Part shown: piece by piece, positions 17,161-27,510 of the stretch | Numbering within the stretch: the first letter of the stretch is position 1 | Layout of the letters: every line of letters begins with the position of its first letter | NCBI RefSeq assembly: GCF_900199215.1 | Contig: NZ_FZQA01000001.1 | Span: 682,001 to 746,000 of the forward strand | DNA: 64,000 nt | Origin: Amphiplicatus metriothermophilus | Lineage (GTDB): Bacteria > Pseudomonadota > Alphaproteobacteria > Caulobacterales > Parvularculaceae | Direction: 5' to 3' | Notes under the pieces: generated by a model | Told to the model about the DNA's origin: nothing | What the model saw: the letters and a program-made list of their open reading frames with translations, nothing else | The model's database searches: none | Translations under genes and position numbers: made by a program

Positions 17161-18594
17161 TCAGGCTGCGGACTGATCCTCGTCTTCCTCGCCGGACTCC
17201 GGCAATAAAAGATCGCGGTCCTCGCGCAGGGCGCGCACCGGCGTTTCCGCCTCCCTGAGCGGGTCGATGGCGCCGTCGATTCCCGGCAGCTCGTAATCGG
17301 CGAAGCGGCGCGCGCGCGGCATGACCCGCTGCTCGATCGCCCCGACCGCGGCGTTGTACTTGCCCACGGCGTTCTCAAGCGCCTTGCCGAGCGCGGCGAG
17401 ATGGCGGCCCATGCCGCGCAGGCTGTCGTAAAGGTCCTTCGCCATGCGCGCCACGGCGGCGGCGTTCTCCGCGGCCTTTTCCTGCCGCCAGGTGAAGGAG
17501 GCGGCCTTGAGCATCGCGAGCAGGGTGGTCGGCGTGGCGATCAGCACCTTGCGCTCGAAGGCCTCCTGGAAGAGCTGCGGGCGGGCCTCCATGGCGGCGG
17601 CGAAGTAGTTTTCTCCGGGCACGAACATCACGACGATGTCGAGGGAATCCTTGAGGCCCGCCGCATAGTCCTTCGCCGAGAGCGCCTTGACGTGCGCCCA
17701 CAGATCCTCGCCGTGGCGCGCCAGGCAGCTTGCGCGTCTGGCGTCGGTGTCGGCCTCCAGGGCGTCGAGATAGGCGTTGATCGAAACTTTCGAGTCGACG
17801 GCGATCTTCCGCCCGCCCGGCAGGTTGACGATCATGTCGGGCTGCTTGCGCCGCTCGCCGTCGTCATGGCTCTTCTGCTCGACGAAATCCACATAGGCGG
17901 CCATGCCGGCGATCTCGACGACGTTGCGAAGCTGCTCCTCGCCCCAGCGCCCGCGCACCTTCGCGCCGGAGCGCAGGGCGGTGGCGAGCTTGCGCGCTTC
18001 GGCGCGCACCGCCTCGGCGGAGCTTGCAAGCTCGCTCATGCGGCCGATCAGCTCGCCGCGCGCCTTCTGCTGGTCGGCGCGCATCTCGGCGAGACTCGCC
18101 TCGTAGCGGCCCAGCGTTTCCGCCATCGGCCGGATGAGCTCGTCGAGCGCCTTGCGCCGGCGCTCGGCTTCCGCGCTGGCCGCCTCGCGGTGGCGCTCGA
18201 AGGTTTCGTTCGCGCGCTTCAGGAAGTCTTCATGGGCGTTCTGAAGCATTTGCGAAGCCGCGGCGCGAAACTCCGAATCGAGGCGCGCCTTGAGCTCGGC
18301 GAAGGCGCGTTCGCGCTCGGCCAGCCGCGCCTCCATCGCCGCAGCCTCGCTTTCGAGCCGCAAGCGACGGGCGCGCTCGGCTTCGAGCTCGGCTCTGAGC
18401 GCCTCGGCCTCCTGCGCCAGCGTCTCCGCCCGCGACAGGCGCACGCGCGCCTCTTCGTGGGCGGCGCGCAGCCGGTCGCGCCCGCGCGCGAGCAGAACCG
18501 CCAGAACAGCGAGCGCGATCGCGAGCGCGCCGAGAACGGCGAAGGCCGCGAGCATCGCGCCGTCGAGTCCGAAAAGAGCCGGTTGCGGGATCAT
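17161..18594 (-). CDS. rmuC: DNA recombination protein RmuC
   Basis: A 477-residue RmuC with an N-terminal transmembrane helix (residues ~10-35), a coiled-coil stretch to about residue 210, and the conserved core: RGRWGEEQLRNVVEIAGM, PDMIVNLPGGRKIAVDSKVS, DIVVMFVPGENYFAAA and VLIATPTTLLAMLKA. RmuC limits inversions and repeat-associated rearrangements in E. coli and is predicted to be a nuclease-fold protein. It faces the RmuC-like paralogue tail to tail, and its start lies 28 bp from the Rieske gene stop, on the same strand. Confidence 0.92.
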   Translation of the reverse strand: MIPQPALFGLDGAMLAAFAVLGALAIALAVLAVLLARGRDRLRAAHEEARVRLSRAETLAQEAEALRAELEAERARRLRLESEAAAMEARLAERERAFAELKARLDSEFRAAASQMLQNAHEDFLKRANETFERHREAASAEAERRRKALDELIRPMAETLGRYEASLAEMRADQQKARGELIGRMSELASSAEAVRAEARKLATALRSGAKVRGRWGEEQLRNVVEIAGMAAYVDFVEQKSHDDGERRKQPDMIVNLPGGRKIAVDSKVSINAYLDALEADTDARRASCLARHGEDLWAHVKALSAKDYAAGLKDSLDIVVMFVPGENYFAAAMEARPQLFQEAFERKVLIATPTTLLAMLKAASFTWRQEKAAENAAAVARMAKDLYDSLRGMGRHLAALGKALENAVGKYNAAVGAIEQRVMPRARRFADYELPGIDGAIDPLREAETPVRALREDRDLLLPESGEEDEDQSAA

Positions 18595-18622
18595 CGCGCC
18601 ATCCTATGTCGATTCGAGCGGT

Positions 18623-19705
18623 TCAGGTCCGCCAGCGCAGGGACCCGCCCGCCGTCGGATTGACGAAGCCGCCAGCCGCTTCGCGCGCGCGCCAGGCCCG
18701 CGCGAGCTGGAGATACCATTTGGCCGGCTCGTCCGCGTCGCCGACGTAAAGCGGGCGATGGCCGAGCCGGGCGAGGTTCTCGTTCTGGGCGCGCAGGATC
18801 GCGCCGTCCTGGGCGAGAAAGCTCCGGGCCATGCGCGCCAGAACCGGGCGGGCGAGGTCGAGAAGGGGCCAGTCCCAGAACATGACGTGCAGAATGCTCG
18901 CCTTTCCCGGTTCGGTCGGCGTGATGGCGGTGAGGCCGACGATCGTGTTGTGCGCTGTACGGATGGTCTCTATACGGATGGAAGGCAGGCGGAACTCGAT
19001 CTCCGTCGTCGGCGCGCCGCCGAGAAAGCGGTAAATGCGGCTGTTCGAGGACGGGGCGTGCGCGGGCATTTTGAACCCGAGCGGCGTCGGCTCGAAAGCC
19101 TTGCGCTTTTCCCTCAGCGCGGCGCCCGCGCGCCACCACCACTGGCGGTGCACGAAAGGGGTATGGGCGGGATCGACGAGGCCGATCACCGCTTCGTCGA
19201 AGGGGCCCTCGGCGCCGGCGCGCGCGACGACGCGGGGGCGCAGGCGCGCATCGAGGCCGAAATCCGGCGCAGGCGGCGCGCTCTGGCGCGGCGCGCGCGC
19301 CTCCTCGTCCCGGTAAAGCCAGACGAGGCCGTTCTCTTCGTGCAGGCGAAAGGCGCGCGTCCGGATTTTTCCCGGCGCGCCGTCTTCGCCGCACAGCGCC
19401 GGAATCGCCGCGCAGGCGCCGTCCGCGACGCGGAACCGCCAGCCGTGATAGGGACATTCGACGAGCGTCTCGCCGCCCGTCTCGCGCAGCCGTCCGTAAG
19501 AGAGCGGCGCGCCGCGATGGGGGCATACGTCGCGCAGCGCGAACGGAGCGCCGGCTTTCGTCCGTCCAAGGACGACAGGTTCGCCGAACAGGATGCGCCG
19601 GCGCATCGCGCCCCGCGGCAGATCGCGCGAGGGCGCGGCGAGATACCACAGACCCGTCAGCGGCGGGGGCTCTTCGCGCGGGGCGGGATGGCGCGCGCCG
19701 GTCAT
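18623..19705 (-). CDS. Rieske 2Fe-2S ring-hydroxylating oxygenase alpha subunit family
   Basis: A 360-residue Rieske non-heme iron oxygenase. The 2Fe-2S ligands are C61, H63, C84 and H87 (CPHRG...CPYHGW). The mononuclear iron site is seen as DPAHTPFVH (D178, H181, H186). Such enzymes hydroxylate or demethylate aromatic and other hydrophobic substrates; this one resembles the PaO/Vanillate-demethylase type, but the substrate is unknown and no ferredoxin or reductase partner is adjacent. The start codon overlaps the recR stop as ATGA, so it is coupled to recR. Confidence 0.85.
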   Translation of the reverse strand: MTGARHPAPREEPPPLTGLWYLAAPSRDLPRGAMRRRILFGEPVVLGRTKAGAPFALRDVCPHRGAPLSYGRLRETGGETLVECPYHGWRFRVADGACAAIPALCGEDGAPGKIRTRAFRLHEENGLVWLYRDEEARAPRQSAPPAPDFGLDARLRPRVVARAGAEGPFDEAVIGLVDPAHTPFVHRQWWWRAGAALREKRKAFEPTPLGFKMPAHAPSSNSRIYRFLGGAPTTEIEFRLPSIRIETIRTAHNTIVGLTAITPTEPGKASILHVMFWDWPLLDLARPVLARMARSFLAQDGAILRAQNENLARLGHRPLYVGDADEPAKWYLQLARAWRAREAAGGFVNPTAGGSLRWRT

Positions 19706-20313
19706 GCGGGCCGGCGGGTCTTCATCGCCGCGGCGAGCGTGCCTTCGTCGAGATAGTCGAGCTCGCCGCCCACGGGCACGCCCTGCGACAGGCGCGTGAG
19801 CGCGACGGCGCATCCGGCGAGATGCTCGCTGAGATAATGCGCCGTGCTCTGACCGTCGACCGTGGCGGGTAGGGCGAGCACCACCTCCTTCACCGATTCG
19901 GCGCGCGCGCGCTCGACGAGCCGGCCGATATTGAGATCGTCCGGGCCCACCCCGTCGAGCGGCGACAGAAGCCCGCCGAGCACGTGATAGAGCCCGCGAT
20001 GGGCGCCGGCCCGCTCAAGCGCCCACAGGTCGCCGACGTCCTGCACCACGCAGATCACCGAGCCGTCGCGCTCGGCGTCGGCGCAGATCGCGCAAGGGTC
20101 GATCGAGTCCCAGTTGCCGCAGGTCGAACAGGCCGCGACCTTGTCCGCCGCCTCGGCGAGGGCGTAGGCGAGCGGGCGCATGACGGGCTCGCGCTTCTTG
20201 AGCAGATAGAGCGCGGCGCGCTTGGCCGAGCGCGGCCCCAGCCCCGGCAGCTTGGCCAGGAGGTCGATGAGGCGCTGAAGTTCGGGGCCGATCTGGCCTT
20301 TACCTGTCGGCAT
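19702..20313 (-). CDS. recR: recombination protein RecR
   Basis: A 203-residue RecR of the RecFOR pathway that loads RecA onto gapped DNA. Visible: the N-terminal helix-hairpin-helix ([21 protein letters not shown]), the Cys4 zinc finger ([16 protein letters not shown]) and the Toprim domain with [15 protein letters not shown] and the [16 protein letters not shown] ending. The usual dnaX-ybaB-recR order is preserved except that a GNAT gene sits between ybaB and recR. Confidence 0.96.
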   Translation of the reverse strand: MPTGKGQIGPELQRLIDLLAKLPGLGPRSAKRAALYLLKKREPVMRPLAYALAEAADKVAACSTCGNWDSIDPCAICADAERDGSVICVVQDVGDLWALERAGAHRGLYHVLGGLLSPLDGVGPDDLNIGRLVERARAESVKEVVLALPATVDGQSTAHYLSEHLAGCAVALTRLSQGVPVGGELDYLDEGTLAAAMKTRRPA

Positions 20314-20370
20314 AATCGTCAGCTTTCCGTGGTCAGTCCTGCAGCCTCTACGGCGGCTCGCTCAGGCTCA

Positions 20371-20898
20371 TCAACTCCCATCAGGCGGGCGGCGCATGAT
20401 GAGATTCGGCACGAGTCTGCTGGCTTTCGCCTCGGGGTCGATTTCGAAGCCGAACTTTCTGTAAAAGTGAATCGCCCGCTGGTTATAGGCGATGACGTTC
20501 AGCCAGACAGGCCTGTCTGCGCCGAGCCAGTCGAGGCCGGCGGCCATCAGGGCTCCGGCGACGCCCGAGCCATGAAAGGCAGGCGCGATCATCAGCCAGT
20601 CGAGCTCCAGATCGTCCGGCCCATGGCGCGTGGCGATCATGTAACCGGCGAAAGTCTCCCCGACGAAGGCGGCCGAGAAGCGCTGATGCGCATTGCGCGC
20701 AGCGGCTTCGCAGCATGACGCGCTGATCTCGACGACGCGCCGGTTCTCGGCGATCTGCTCGTCCGTGAGGCCGTCGCGATAAAAAGCCTTCCGCGTGGCG
20801 GCCTCGGTCAGCGCCGTAACATCTTCTTTGCGAAGGCGTCGCCAAGCCGAGCCGTCATGCAGGATCGCCGGCGTCGGCCTGGCGCTGTACGCATCCAT
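20371..20898 (-). CDS. GNAT family N-acetyltransferase
   Basis: A 175-residue acetyltransferase. Conserved GNAT features: the beta-4 strand LELDWLMIAPAFHGSGVAGALM with the acetyl-CoA pyrophosphate loop (HGSGVAG, a Q/RxxGxG/A variant) and the terminal NQRAIHFYRKFGFE. Substrate unknown. It interrupts the common ybaB-recR pairing and appears somewhat less GC-rich than its neighbours, so it may be a later insertion. Confidence 0.8.
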   Translation of the reverse strand: MDAYSARPTPAILHDGSAWRRLRKEDVTALTEAATRKAFYRDGLTDEQIAENRRVVEISASCCEAAARNAHQRFSAAFVGETFAGYMIATRHGPDDLELDWLMIAPAFHGSGVAGALMAAGLDWLGADRPVWLNVIAYNQRAIHFYRKFGFEIDPEAKASRLVPNLIMRRPPDGS

Positions 20899-20920
20899 GC
20901 GCGTCGTCTCCGCGACCGGT

Positions 20921-21244
20921 TCAAAACGGCAGCTTCATGCCCGGCGGCAGGGGCAGGCCGGCGGTCAGCGCCTTCATTTCTTCCTGCACGCGCTCTTCGA
21001 GCCGGGCCTTGGCGTCGTTAAGGGCGGCGACGATGAGGTCTTCGAGCACCTCCGCCTCGTCCTCCTTGAGAAGCGCAGGATCCACAGAGGCGGCCCTGGC
21101 GTAGCCCTTGCCGTTAAGCGTGAGCTTCACCATGCCGCCGCCGGCGGCGCCTTCGACCTCGATGGCGGCGATCTTCTCCTGGATGTCCTGCATCTTCGCC
21201 TGCAGGCCCTGGGCCTGTTTCATCAGCTCACTGAAGTCTTTCAT
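20921..21244 (-). CDS. YbaB/EbfC family nucleoid-associated protein
   Basis: A 107-residue small DNA-binding protein. The opening MKDFSELMKQAQGLQAKMQ and the core VEGAAGGGMVKLTLNGKG are typical of YbaB/EbfC, dimeric nucleoid-associated proteins. It follows dnaX by 78 bp on the same strand, the classic dnaX-ybaB-recR arrangement. Confidence 0.93.
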   Translation of the reverse strand: MKDFSELMKQAQGLQAKMQDIQEKIAAIEVEGAAGGGMVKLTLNGKGYARAASVDPALLKEDEAEVLEDLIVAALNDAKARLEERVQEEMKALTAGLPLPPGMKLPF

Positions 21245-21322
21245 TGAACGTCGCTCCGGAAATTCCGCTCGATCCTCTCGGCCTTCGCCTGGATGAGCGG
21301 AGAAAACAACCCTGCGCGCAGC

Positions 21323-23146
<1,824 letters not shown>

Positions 23147-23246
23147 CGTCGCCTGTCCTCGGCGGGCATTATGGGGATTCGCCGGCGCAGGCGAAAGCCG
23201 CCGGCGCGTCCGGAACGGCGCTGTGGAAAAATCAAAGGGGGAGGCG

Positions 23247-23336
23247 GAAGGCTGAAACGACCCGGGCCGAAACTCGTTACGGCTGCTTCCTTCCGGACCT
23301 GACCGGGTTGGCGAGAGGCTCGTCCGCCAGCCTTCC
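23247..23336 (-). ncRNA. ffs: bacterial small SRP RNA (4.5S type)
   Basis: Read on the minus strand, this stretch contains the conserved SRP domain IV sequence GGTCAGGTCCGGAAGGAAGC (Ffh-binding tetraloop and symmetric loop). The ends GGAAGGCTG and CAGCCTTCC pair with each other, closing a rod of about 90 nt, the normal length for the short SRP RNA. It lies 100 bp upstream of dnaX on the same strand. The RNA joins Ffh to target membrane proteins to the Sec machinery. Confidence 0.93.
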
Positions 23337-23343
23337 GCGGCGG

Positions 23344-23372
23344 AATATCGGCGCGCGCGGCCGCGATTGCAA
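23344..23372 (-). promoter_or_regulatory. predicted promoter of the SRP RNA
   Basis: On the minus strand TTGCAA (23372-23367) and GATATT (23349-23344) are separated by 17 bases. The predicted start near 23337 agrees with the closing stem of the RNA. Confidence 0.6.
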
Positions 23373-23386
23373 GAGATGCGACGGGA

Positions 23387-23475
23387 GGTTGCAGGTTGCA
23401 GGTCGCGGGTTGCAGGTTGCAGGTTGAGATCCGGCTTGGACCGCCTGCTCGCCGCAACCTGCAACCTGCGACCTC
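23387..23475. repeat. heptad-repeat hairpin upstream of nudC
   Basis: The left arm is six 7-mers in register from 23387: GGTTGCA, GGTTGCA, GGTCGCG, GGTTGCA, GGTTGCA, GGTTGAG. The right arm (23453-23473) carries the reverse complement: CGCAACC, TGCAACC, TGCGACC. The arms can pair over about 20 bp. The right arm ends a few bases before the nudC ATG, occupying the place where a ribosome binding site would be, and the left arm lies just upstream of the ffs promoter. Confidence 0.75.
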
Positions 23476-23479
23476 GCAC

Positions 23480-24388
23480 ATGCCCGCCCCCTCGCTCTGC
23501 CTCTTCGCCGCCGAGCCGCTCGATCGCTGCTCGGACGCGCGCGCCGACCCGGACTGGATCGCTGCGCGCCTCGCCGATCCCGAAAGCCTTCTTCTGCCGC
23601 TTTACAAAGGCGACCCGCTGGTCTCGGGCGACGCGCCGGTCTGGCTGGCGACGGCGGCGCGCGCCGAATTTCCCGCCGACGCGCCGGTCGTCTTTCTGGG
23701 CGTCGCCAGGGGGCGGGCGCATTTCGCGCTCGACGCCTCGGCCGCGCCTTCGCCCGAATCCGCGCCGTTCGCCGGGATCGGGCGCTATGCGCCCCTGCGC
23801 GAGGCCGCCGGCTTTTTCAGCGACGACGCCCTCGCCGTCGCCGGCCAGGCGCGCTGGCTGCTCGACTGGCATCGCCGGCATCGCTTCTGCGCGGTCTGCG
23901 GCGCGCCGACCGACATGGCCGACGGCGGGGCGAAACGTCGGTGCGCGTCCTGCGGCGCCGAGCACTTCCCGCGCTCCGACCCGGTGGCGATCGTCCTCGC
24001 CGCGCATGGGGACGCCTGCCTGCTGGGGCGGTCCCCGCATTTCCCGCCGGGCTTTCTGTCGGCGCTCGCCGGCTTCGTGGAGGCCGCCGAGACGCCCGAA
24101 GCCTGCGCCGCGCGCGAGCTGAAGGAGGAGGCGGGCGTGACCCTGACGGACGTGCGTTATCAGTTCTCCCAGCCCTGGCCGTTTCCCTCCTCGCTGATGA
24201 TGGGCTTCATCGCGACCGCCGCGGACCGGTCTTTGACGCTTGACAGACGCGAGATCGAGGAGGCGCGCTGGCTGACGCGGGACGAGATTCGCGCGCTGCT
24301 GGCCGGCGAACGCCGCGAGGACGCGCGCCTGCCGCCGCGCTTCACCATCGCGCGGCGGCTGATCGAGCGGTGGGCTGAGAGTTTGTAG
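23480..24388 (+). CDS. nudC: NAD(+)/NADH diphosphatase NudC
   Basis: A 302-residue Nudix hydrolase. The zinc ribbon is CAVCG...CASCG (around residues 139-157), followed by FPRSDPVAIVL, the Nudix box spanning GFVEAAETPEACAARELKEEAGV (with conserved RELKEEAG) and the NudC-specific SQPWPFPSSLM. NudC hydrolyses NAD(H) and removes NAD caps from RNA. Start ATG 23480 is at the family N-terminus; no Shine-Dalgarno is visible because a heptad-repeat arm lies directly before it. The TAG stop is the first triplet of another repeat element. Confidence 0.94.
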   Translation: MPAPSLCLFAAEPLDRCSDARADPDWIAARLADPESLLLPLYKGDPLVSGDAPVWLATAARAEFPADAPVVFLGVARGRAHFALDASAAPSPESAPFAGIGRYAPLREAAGFFSDDALAVAGQARWLLDWHRRHRFCAVCGAPTDMADGGAKRRCASCGAEHFPRSDPVAIVLAAHGDACLLGRSPHFPPGFLSALAGFVEAAETPEACAARELKEEAGVTLTDVRYQFSQPWPFPSSLMMGFIATAADRSLTLDRREIEEARWLTRDEIRALLAGERREDARLPPRFTIARRLIERWAESL

Positions 24389-24461
24389 TCCGTAGGGCTT
24401 AGTTCGTAGTCGCAGCGCGCGCCGCCCTGCGTTCCATCTGGCGCTACGGACTACGCGCTAT
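24386..24461. repeat. heptad-repeat hairpin spanning the nudC and pheA stops
   Basis: Left 7-mers from 24386: TAGTCCG, TAGGGCT, TAGTTCG, TAGTCGC. Right arm 24441-24461: GCGCTAC, GGACTAC, GCGCTAT, the reverse complement type of the left arm. The nudC stop codon (24386-24388) is the first TAG of the left arm, and the pheA stop (complement of 24458-24460) is in the last heptad of the right arm. It lies between convergent genes and may also terminate transcription. Confidence 0.7.
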
Positions 24462-25303
24462 CGCGCCCGGGCGGCCTTGTAGACGCCGAGGATCTTGAGC
24501 GAGGTGGAGAAGAAGCCCAGCTCCTCCAGCGCGCGGCGCACCGGCGGGTGCTGCGGGTGGCCTTCGATGTCGGCGTAGAACATGGTCGCCGAGAAGGTTC
24601 CGTCGAGCTGATAGCTTTCGAGCTTGGTCATGTTGACGCCGTTGGTGGCGAAGCCGCCGAGCGCCTTGTAGAGCGCGGCCGGAATGTTGCGCACCTGGAA
24701 GACGAAGGTGGTCACGATCGGCCCGTCATCCGGGTCGGGGTCGAGCGGGGCGCGCGCCATCTGCAGGAAGCGCGTGGTGTTGTGCCCGGCGTCCTCCACG
24801 TCGGCGCGCAGGATGTCGAGCCCGTAGATCTCCGCCGCCCGGCGCGAGGCGATCACCGCTTCGTCCGGCCCGCCGCGCTCGGCGAGCCGGCGCGCCGCGC
24901 CGGCCGTGTCGCCGGCCATTTCGGGCCGCGCGCCCAGCGCCTTGATGATCCCCCGGCACTGGCCGAGCGCCATCGCATGGCTGCGCACGACCCTGATGTC
25001 TTCGAGGCGCGCCCCCTTTCGGCCGAGAAGCTGGTGGCGGATCGGCAGGAAGTGCTCGGCGACGATATGAAGGCCCGCATCCGGCAGCAGATGGTGGATG
25101 TCCGCGACCCGGCCGGCGAGCGAGTTCTCGATGGGCAGCATCGCCCGCGCGGCCCGCCCGGCGGCGACCGCGCCGAGGGCGTCCTCGAAGGTCGCGCAGG
25201 CGACCGGCTCGTGGTCGGGCGCGAAGACGACGCAGGCGAGCTCCGAATAGGCGCCGGGCTCGCCCTGGAACGCGATCTTCGGTCTGTCCTGCGCGGCGGT
25301 CAT
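24458..25303 (-). CDS. pheA: prephenate dehydratase
   Basis: A 281-residue monofunctional prephenate dehydratase, converting prephenate to phenylpyruvate for phenylalanine. Visible: IAFQGEPGAYSE, LPIENSLAGRV, VRSHAMALGQCRG, the catalytic Thr region GHNTTRFLQMA and the C-terminal ACT regulatory domain (PAALYKALGGFATNGVNMTKLESYQ). No chorismate mutase domain is attached. Start ATG 25303 (MTAAQDRPKIAFQG) fits family length. Its last codons run into a heptad-repeat element. Confidence 0.95.
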   Translation of the reverse strand: MTAAQDRPKIAFQGEPGAYSELACVVFAPDHEPVACATFEDALGAVAAGRAARAMLPIENSLAGRVADIHHLLPDAGLHIVAEHFLPIRHQLLGRKGARLEDIRVVRSHAMALGQCRGIIKALGARPEMAGDTAGAARRLAERGGPDEAVIASRRAAEIYGLDILRADVEDAGHNTTRFLQMARAPLDPDPDDGPIVTTFVFQVRNIPAALYKALGGFATNGVNMTKLESYQLDGTFSATMFYADIEGHPQHPPVRRALEELGFFSTSLKILGVYKAARAR

Positions 25304-25498
25304 CGACGGGGCCTTTCTTGCGGCGTGCGGATCAGCCTTTGACCGTTGAAGGCGGAAGATTGCAAGCGCCTTGTCGGCGCCGGCTTCCGCCGCGATCAAA
25401 GGCCGCGCCCCGCGCCGGGCCGCGGTCGTTGCGCGGCCGGCGGAAGCCCGATAGAACCCCGGCCAATTCCGCGCCGCCTGCGAGATCGGGGCCCTTCC

Positions 25499-26290
25499 AT
25501 GAAAGATCCCTTGCGCTTCAACAAATACGCCGCCGCCGGCCTGACGGCGCTGCTGCTGATTTTCGGCCTGCCGCAGCTGACCAACGCGCTGTTCGGCGGC
25601 GGGCACGGCGGCGGCCATGGCGGCGAGATGAAGCTCGCCTATCCGGTCGAGATCGAATTCGGGGCGCCCGCCGCCGGCGAGGAAGCGCCCGAGGTCACCC
25701 TCGCCGAGCTGCTGGCCGAGGCCAACCCGGCCGCCGGCGAGCGGCGCGCGGCGCTGTGCAAGTCCTGCCACACCTTCGAGCGCGGCGGGGCGAATCTGCA
25801 AGGGCCCAATCTGTGGGACGTGGTCGGCCGGCCGGTCGCGTCCGTCGAGGGCTTTTCCTACACGCCGGCGATGAAGGCGCTCGGCGGAGAGTGGACCTAT
25901 GAGCGCCTCGACAAGCTGATCGAAAATTCGCAGGCCTTCCTGCCCGGCACCGCGATGGTGCAGCGCTTCCCGCGCGCCGATCAGCGGGCGGACATTCTCG
26001 CCTATCTCGCGACCCTCTCGGACGATCCGGTCCCCTTCCCCGAGCCGCCGGCGCGCGCCGCCGAGGCGGCGCCGGAGGAAGCGGCCGCCGGCGAGGCTGC
26101 TCCCGGAGATGCGGCGACGACGGAAGAATCCGGCGAAGTCGCGCCGGAAGGCCAGGCGCCCGAGGGCGCCGCCGGCGACGGGGAAGCCGCGCCGGGCGAG
26201 ACAGCGCCCGCGGCCGAATCCGGCGAGGCCGCGCCGGCAGTCGACGAACCCGCGGCGCGCGACGGCGCCGATCAGCCGACGCAGGACTGA
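25499..26290 (+). CDS. membrane-anchored c-type cytochrome
   Basis: A 263-residue cytochrome c of the CycM/c552 type. An uncleaved N-terminal helix (residues ~10-32) anchors it, followed by a Gly/His-rich linker, a single heme site CKSCH (around residue 85) and the distal Met in PGTAM. The cytochrome domain ends near residue 180 (YLATLSD). The last 80 residues are a repetitive Ala/Glu/Pro/Gly tail (AAPEEAAAGEAAPGD...), common in high-GC relatives and probably disordered. Likely role is electron transfer between the bc1 complex and a terminal oxidase, inferred from family. Confidence 0.88.
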   Translation: MKDPLRFNKYAAAGLTALLLIFGLPQLTNALFGGGHGGGHGGEMKLAYPVEIEFGAPAAGEEAPEVTLAELLAEANPAAGERRAALCKSCHTFERGGANLQGPNLWDVVGRPVASVEGFSYTPAMKALGGEWTYERLDKLIENSQAFLPGTAMVQRFPRADQRADILAYLATLSDDPVPFPEPPARAAEAAPEEAAAGEAAPGDAATTEESGEVAPEGQAPEGAAGDGEAAPGETAPAAESGEAAPAVDEPAARDGADQPTQD

Positions 26291-26364
26291 GGCGCCGCCC
26301 GCGCCGAAGGCGGCCTTGCTTCCGTACTAATGCGAGAACGCGGACGCCCGCTTCAGGAGAATCT

Positions 26365-26438
26365 TGGAGCGGGTGAAGGGAATCGAACCCTCGTCTTAAG
26401 CTTGGGAAGCTTCTGCTCTGCCATTGAGCTACACCCGC
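26365..26438 (-). tRNA. tRNA-Gly (CCC anticodon)
   Basis: On the minus strand the acceptor GCGGGTG pairs with CACCCGC, followed by T and an encoded CCA. The D-arm is GCTCAATGGCAGAGC; the anticodon loop TTCCCAA gives anticodon CCC for glycine; the T-arm contains GGTTCGATTCC. The outermost anticodon-stem pair is a G-A mismatch. Confidence 0.92.
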
Positions 26439-26702
26439 GCGGGGCCAGATGCTTCAGCGCGCAGGCGCGAAATGTCAAGACGGCGGGCGGCAAGCCGCCC
26501 CGGCGCGTTTTGATCGCAAAACGGTCCCGCCGGGCTCGACGCGGGGGGCGAACCTCTCCAAGATTTCATGACGGCCGCCCCGTCCTCGCCGCTTTTCGCG
26601 GGCAGGGGAGCGGCGCAGGGATAGGATCTTACTTAAGCCCGGCCGTCGTCGCAGCGCCCCGCAAGGCGCGCCCGGCGGCCCGGCAGCGCAAAGGAGGCTC
26701 AT
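26439..26702. other. intergenic region without a recognised gene
   Basis: Between tRNA-Gly and the SYLF gene I see no coding region, tRNA or clear terminator. The only recognisable signal is the ribosome binding site AAAGGAGG at the right end, belonging to the next gene. Confidence 0.5.
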
Positions 26703-27503
26703 ATGCTTATCCGGATCATGCGCGCGACGGTCCTCGCCGGTCTCGCCGCGCTTCTCGCCGCCGCGCCTGCGCGCGCCGAGACCAAGCGCGAAAAGGCCGA
26801 GGAGCTCGTCGCCAGGGCGGCCGAAACGGTCGCCTATTTCAGCGAGGACAGCGCCTTCGAGCCGATGTGGTCGCTCGCCGACGACGCCAAGGCGATGGTG
26901 ATCATACCCAGCTCCTGGCGCGGCGGATTCATCTTCGGCGGCGCCGGCGGCAACGCCGTGATGATCGCCCGCAACGAGGACGGCTCCTGGTCGCAGCCGA
27001 CCTTCTTCACCATCGGGGCTTTCTCCTTCGGGTTTCAGGCCGGGCTCGAAAATTCCGAGACCGTGCTGCTCGTCATGACCCAGCGCGGCATGGAGCATCT
27101 CCTGTCGACCACGGTGAAGCTTGGCGCGGACGTGTCCATCGCGGCCGGCCCCATCGGCGCCGGCGCGAAAGCGCAGACCACGGACATTCTCGCTTTCTCC
27201 CGCGCGCGCGGGCTCTATGGCGGGGTCTCGCTCGAAGGCGCGATCCTGAAGGCGCGTCACGCCTGGAACGAGGCCTATTACAACGCCGCGGTCTCGCCCG
27301 CCGACATCATCTATCGCGAGCGGGCCTATAATCCGCGCTCCGCGGTTCTGCAGGGCGCGGTCTGGACGCTCGCCAATCGCGACGCGCCTGCGAATCTGGC
27401 TCCGGTTCAGGCCGCGCCGGTCTCGCCGCCCGCCGACAAGCAGGAATACGAAGACGACGCGGTATGGGGCGAGCCCGTCGGCGGAAAGACGGACGGGCGA
27501 TAA
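26703..27503 (+). CDS. exported SYLF (Ysc84-like) domain protein
   Basis: A 266-residue protein with a signal peptide (cleavage after APARAE) and a SYLF/Ysc84 lipid-binding domain: KAMVIIPSSWRGGFIFGGAGGNAVMIAR, PTFFTIGAFSFGFQAGLENSETVLLVMT, and AGPIGAGAKAQTTDILAFSRARGLYGGVSLEGA. SYLF domains bind phosphoinositides in eukaryotes; in bacteria they are exported and of unknown role. A strong site AAAGGAGG precedes the ATG. A second SYLF protein occurs at 42.0 kb. Confidence 0.9.
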   Translation: MLIRIMRATVLAGLAALLAAAPARAETKREKAEELVARAAETVAYFSEDSAFEPMWSLADDAKAMVIIPSSWRGGFIFGGAGGNAVMIARNEDGSWSQPTFFTIGAFSFGFQAGLENSETVLLVMTQRGMEHLLSTTVKLGADVSIAAGPIGAGAKAQTTDILAFSRARGLYGGVSLEGAILKARHAWNEAYYNAAVSPADIIYRERAYNPRSAVLQGAVWTLANRDAPANLAPVQAAPVSPPADKQEYEDDAVWGEPVGGKTDGR

Positions 27504-27510
27504 GCCCCGC

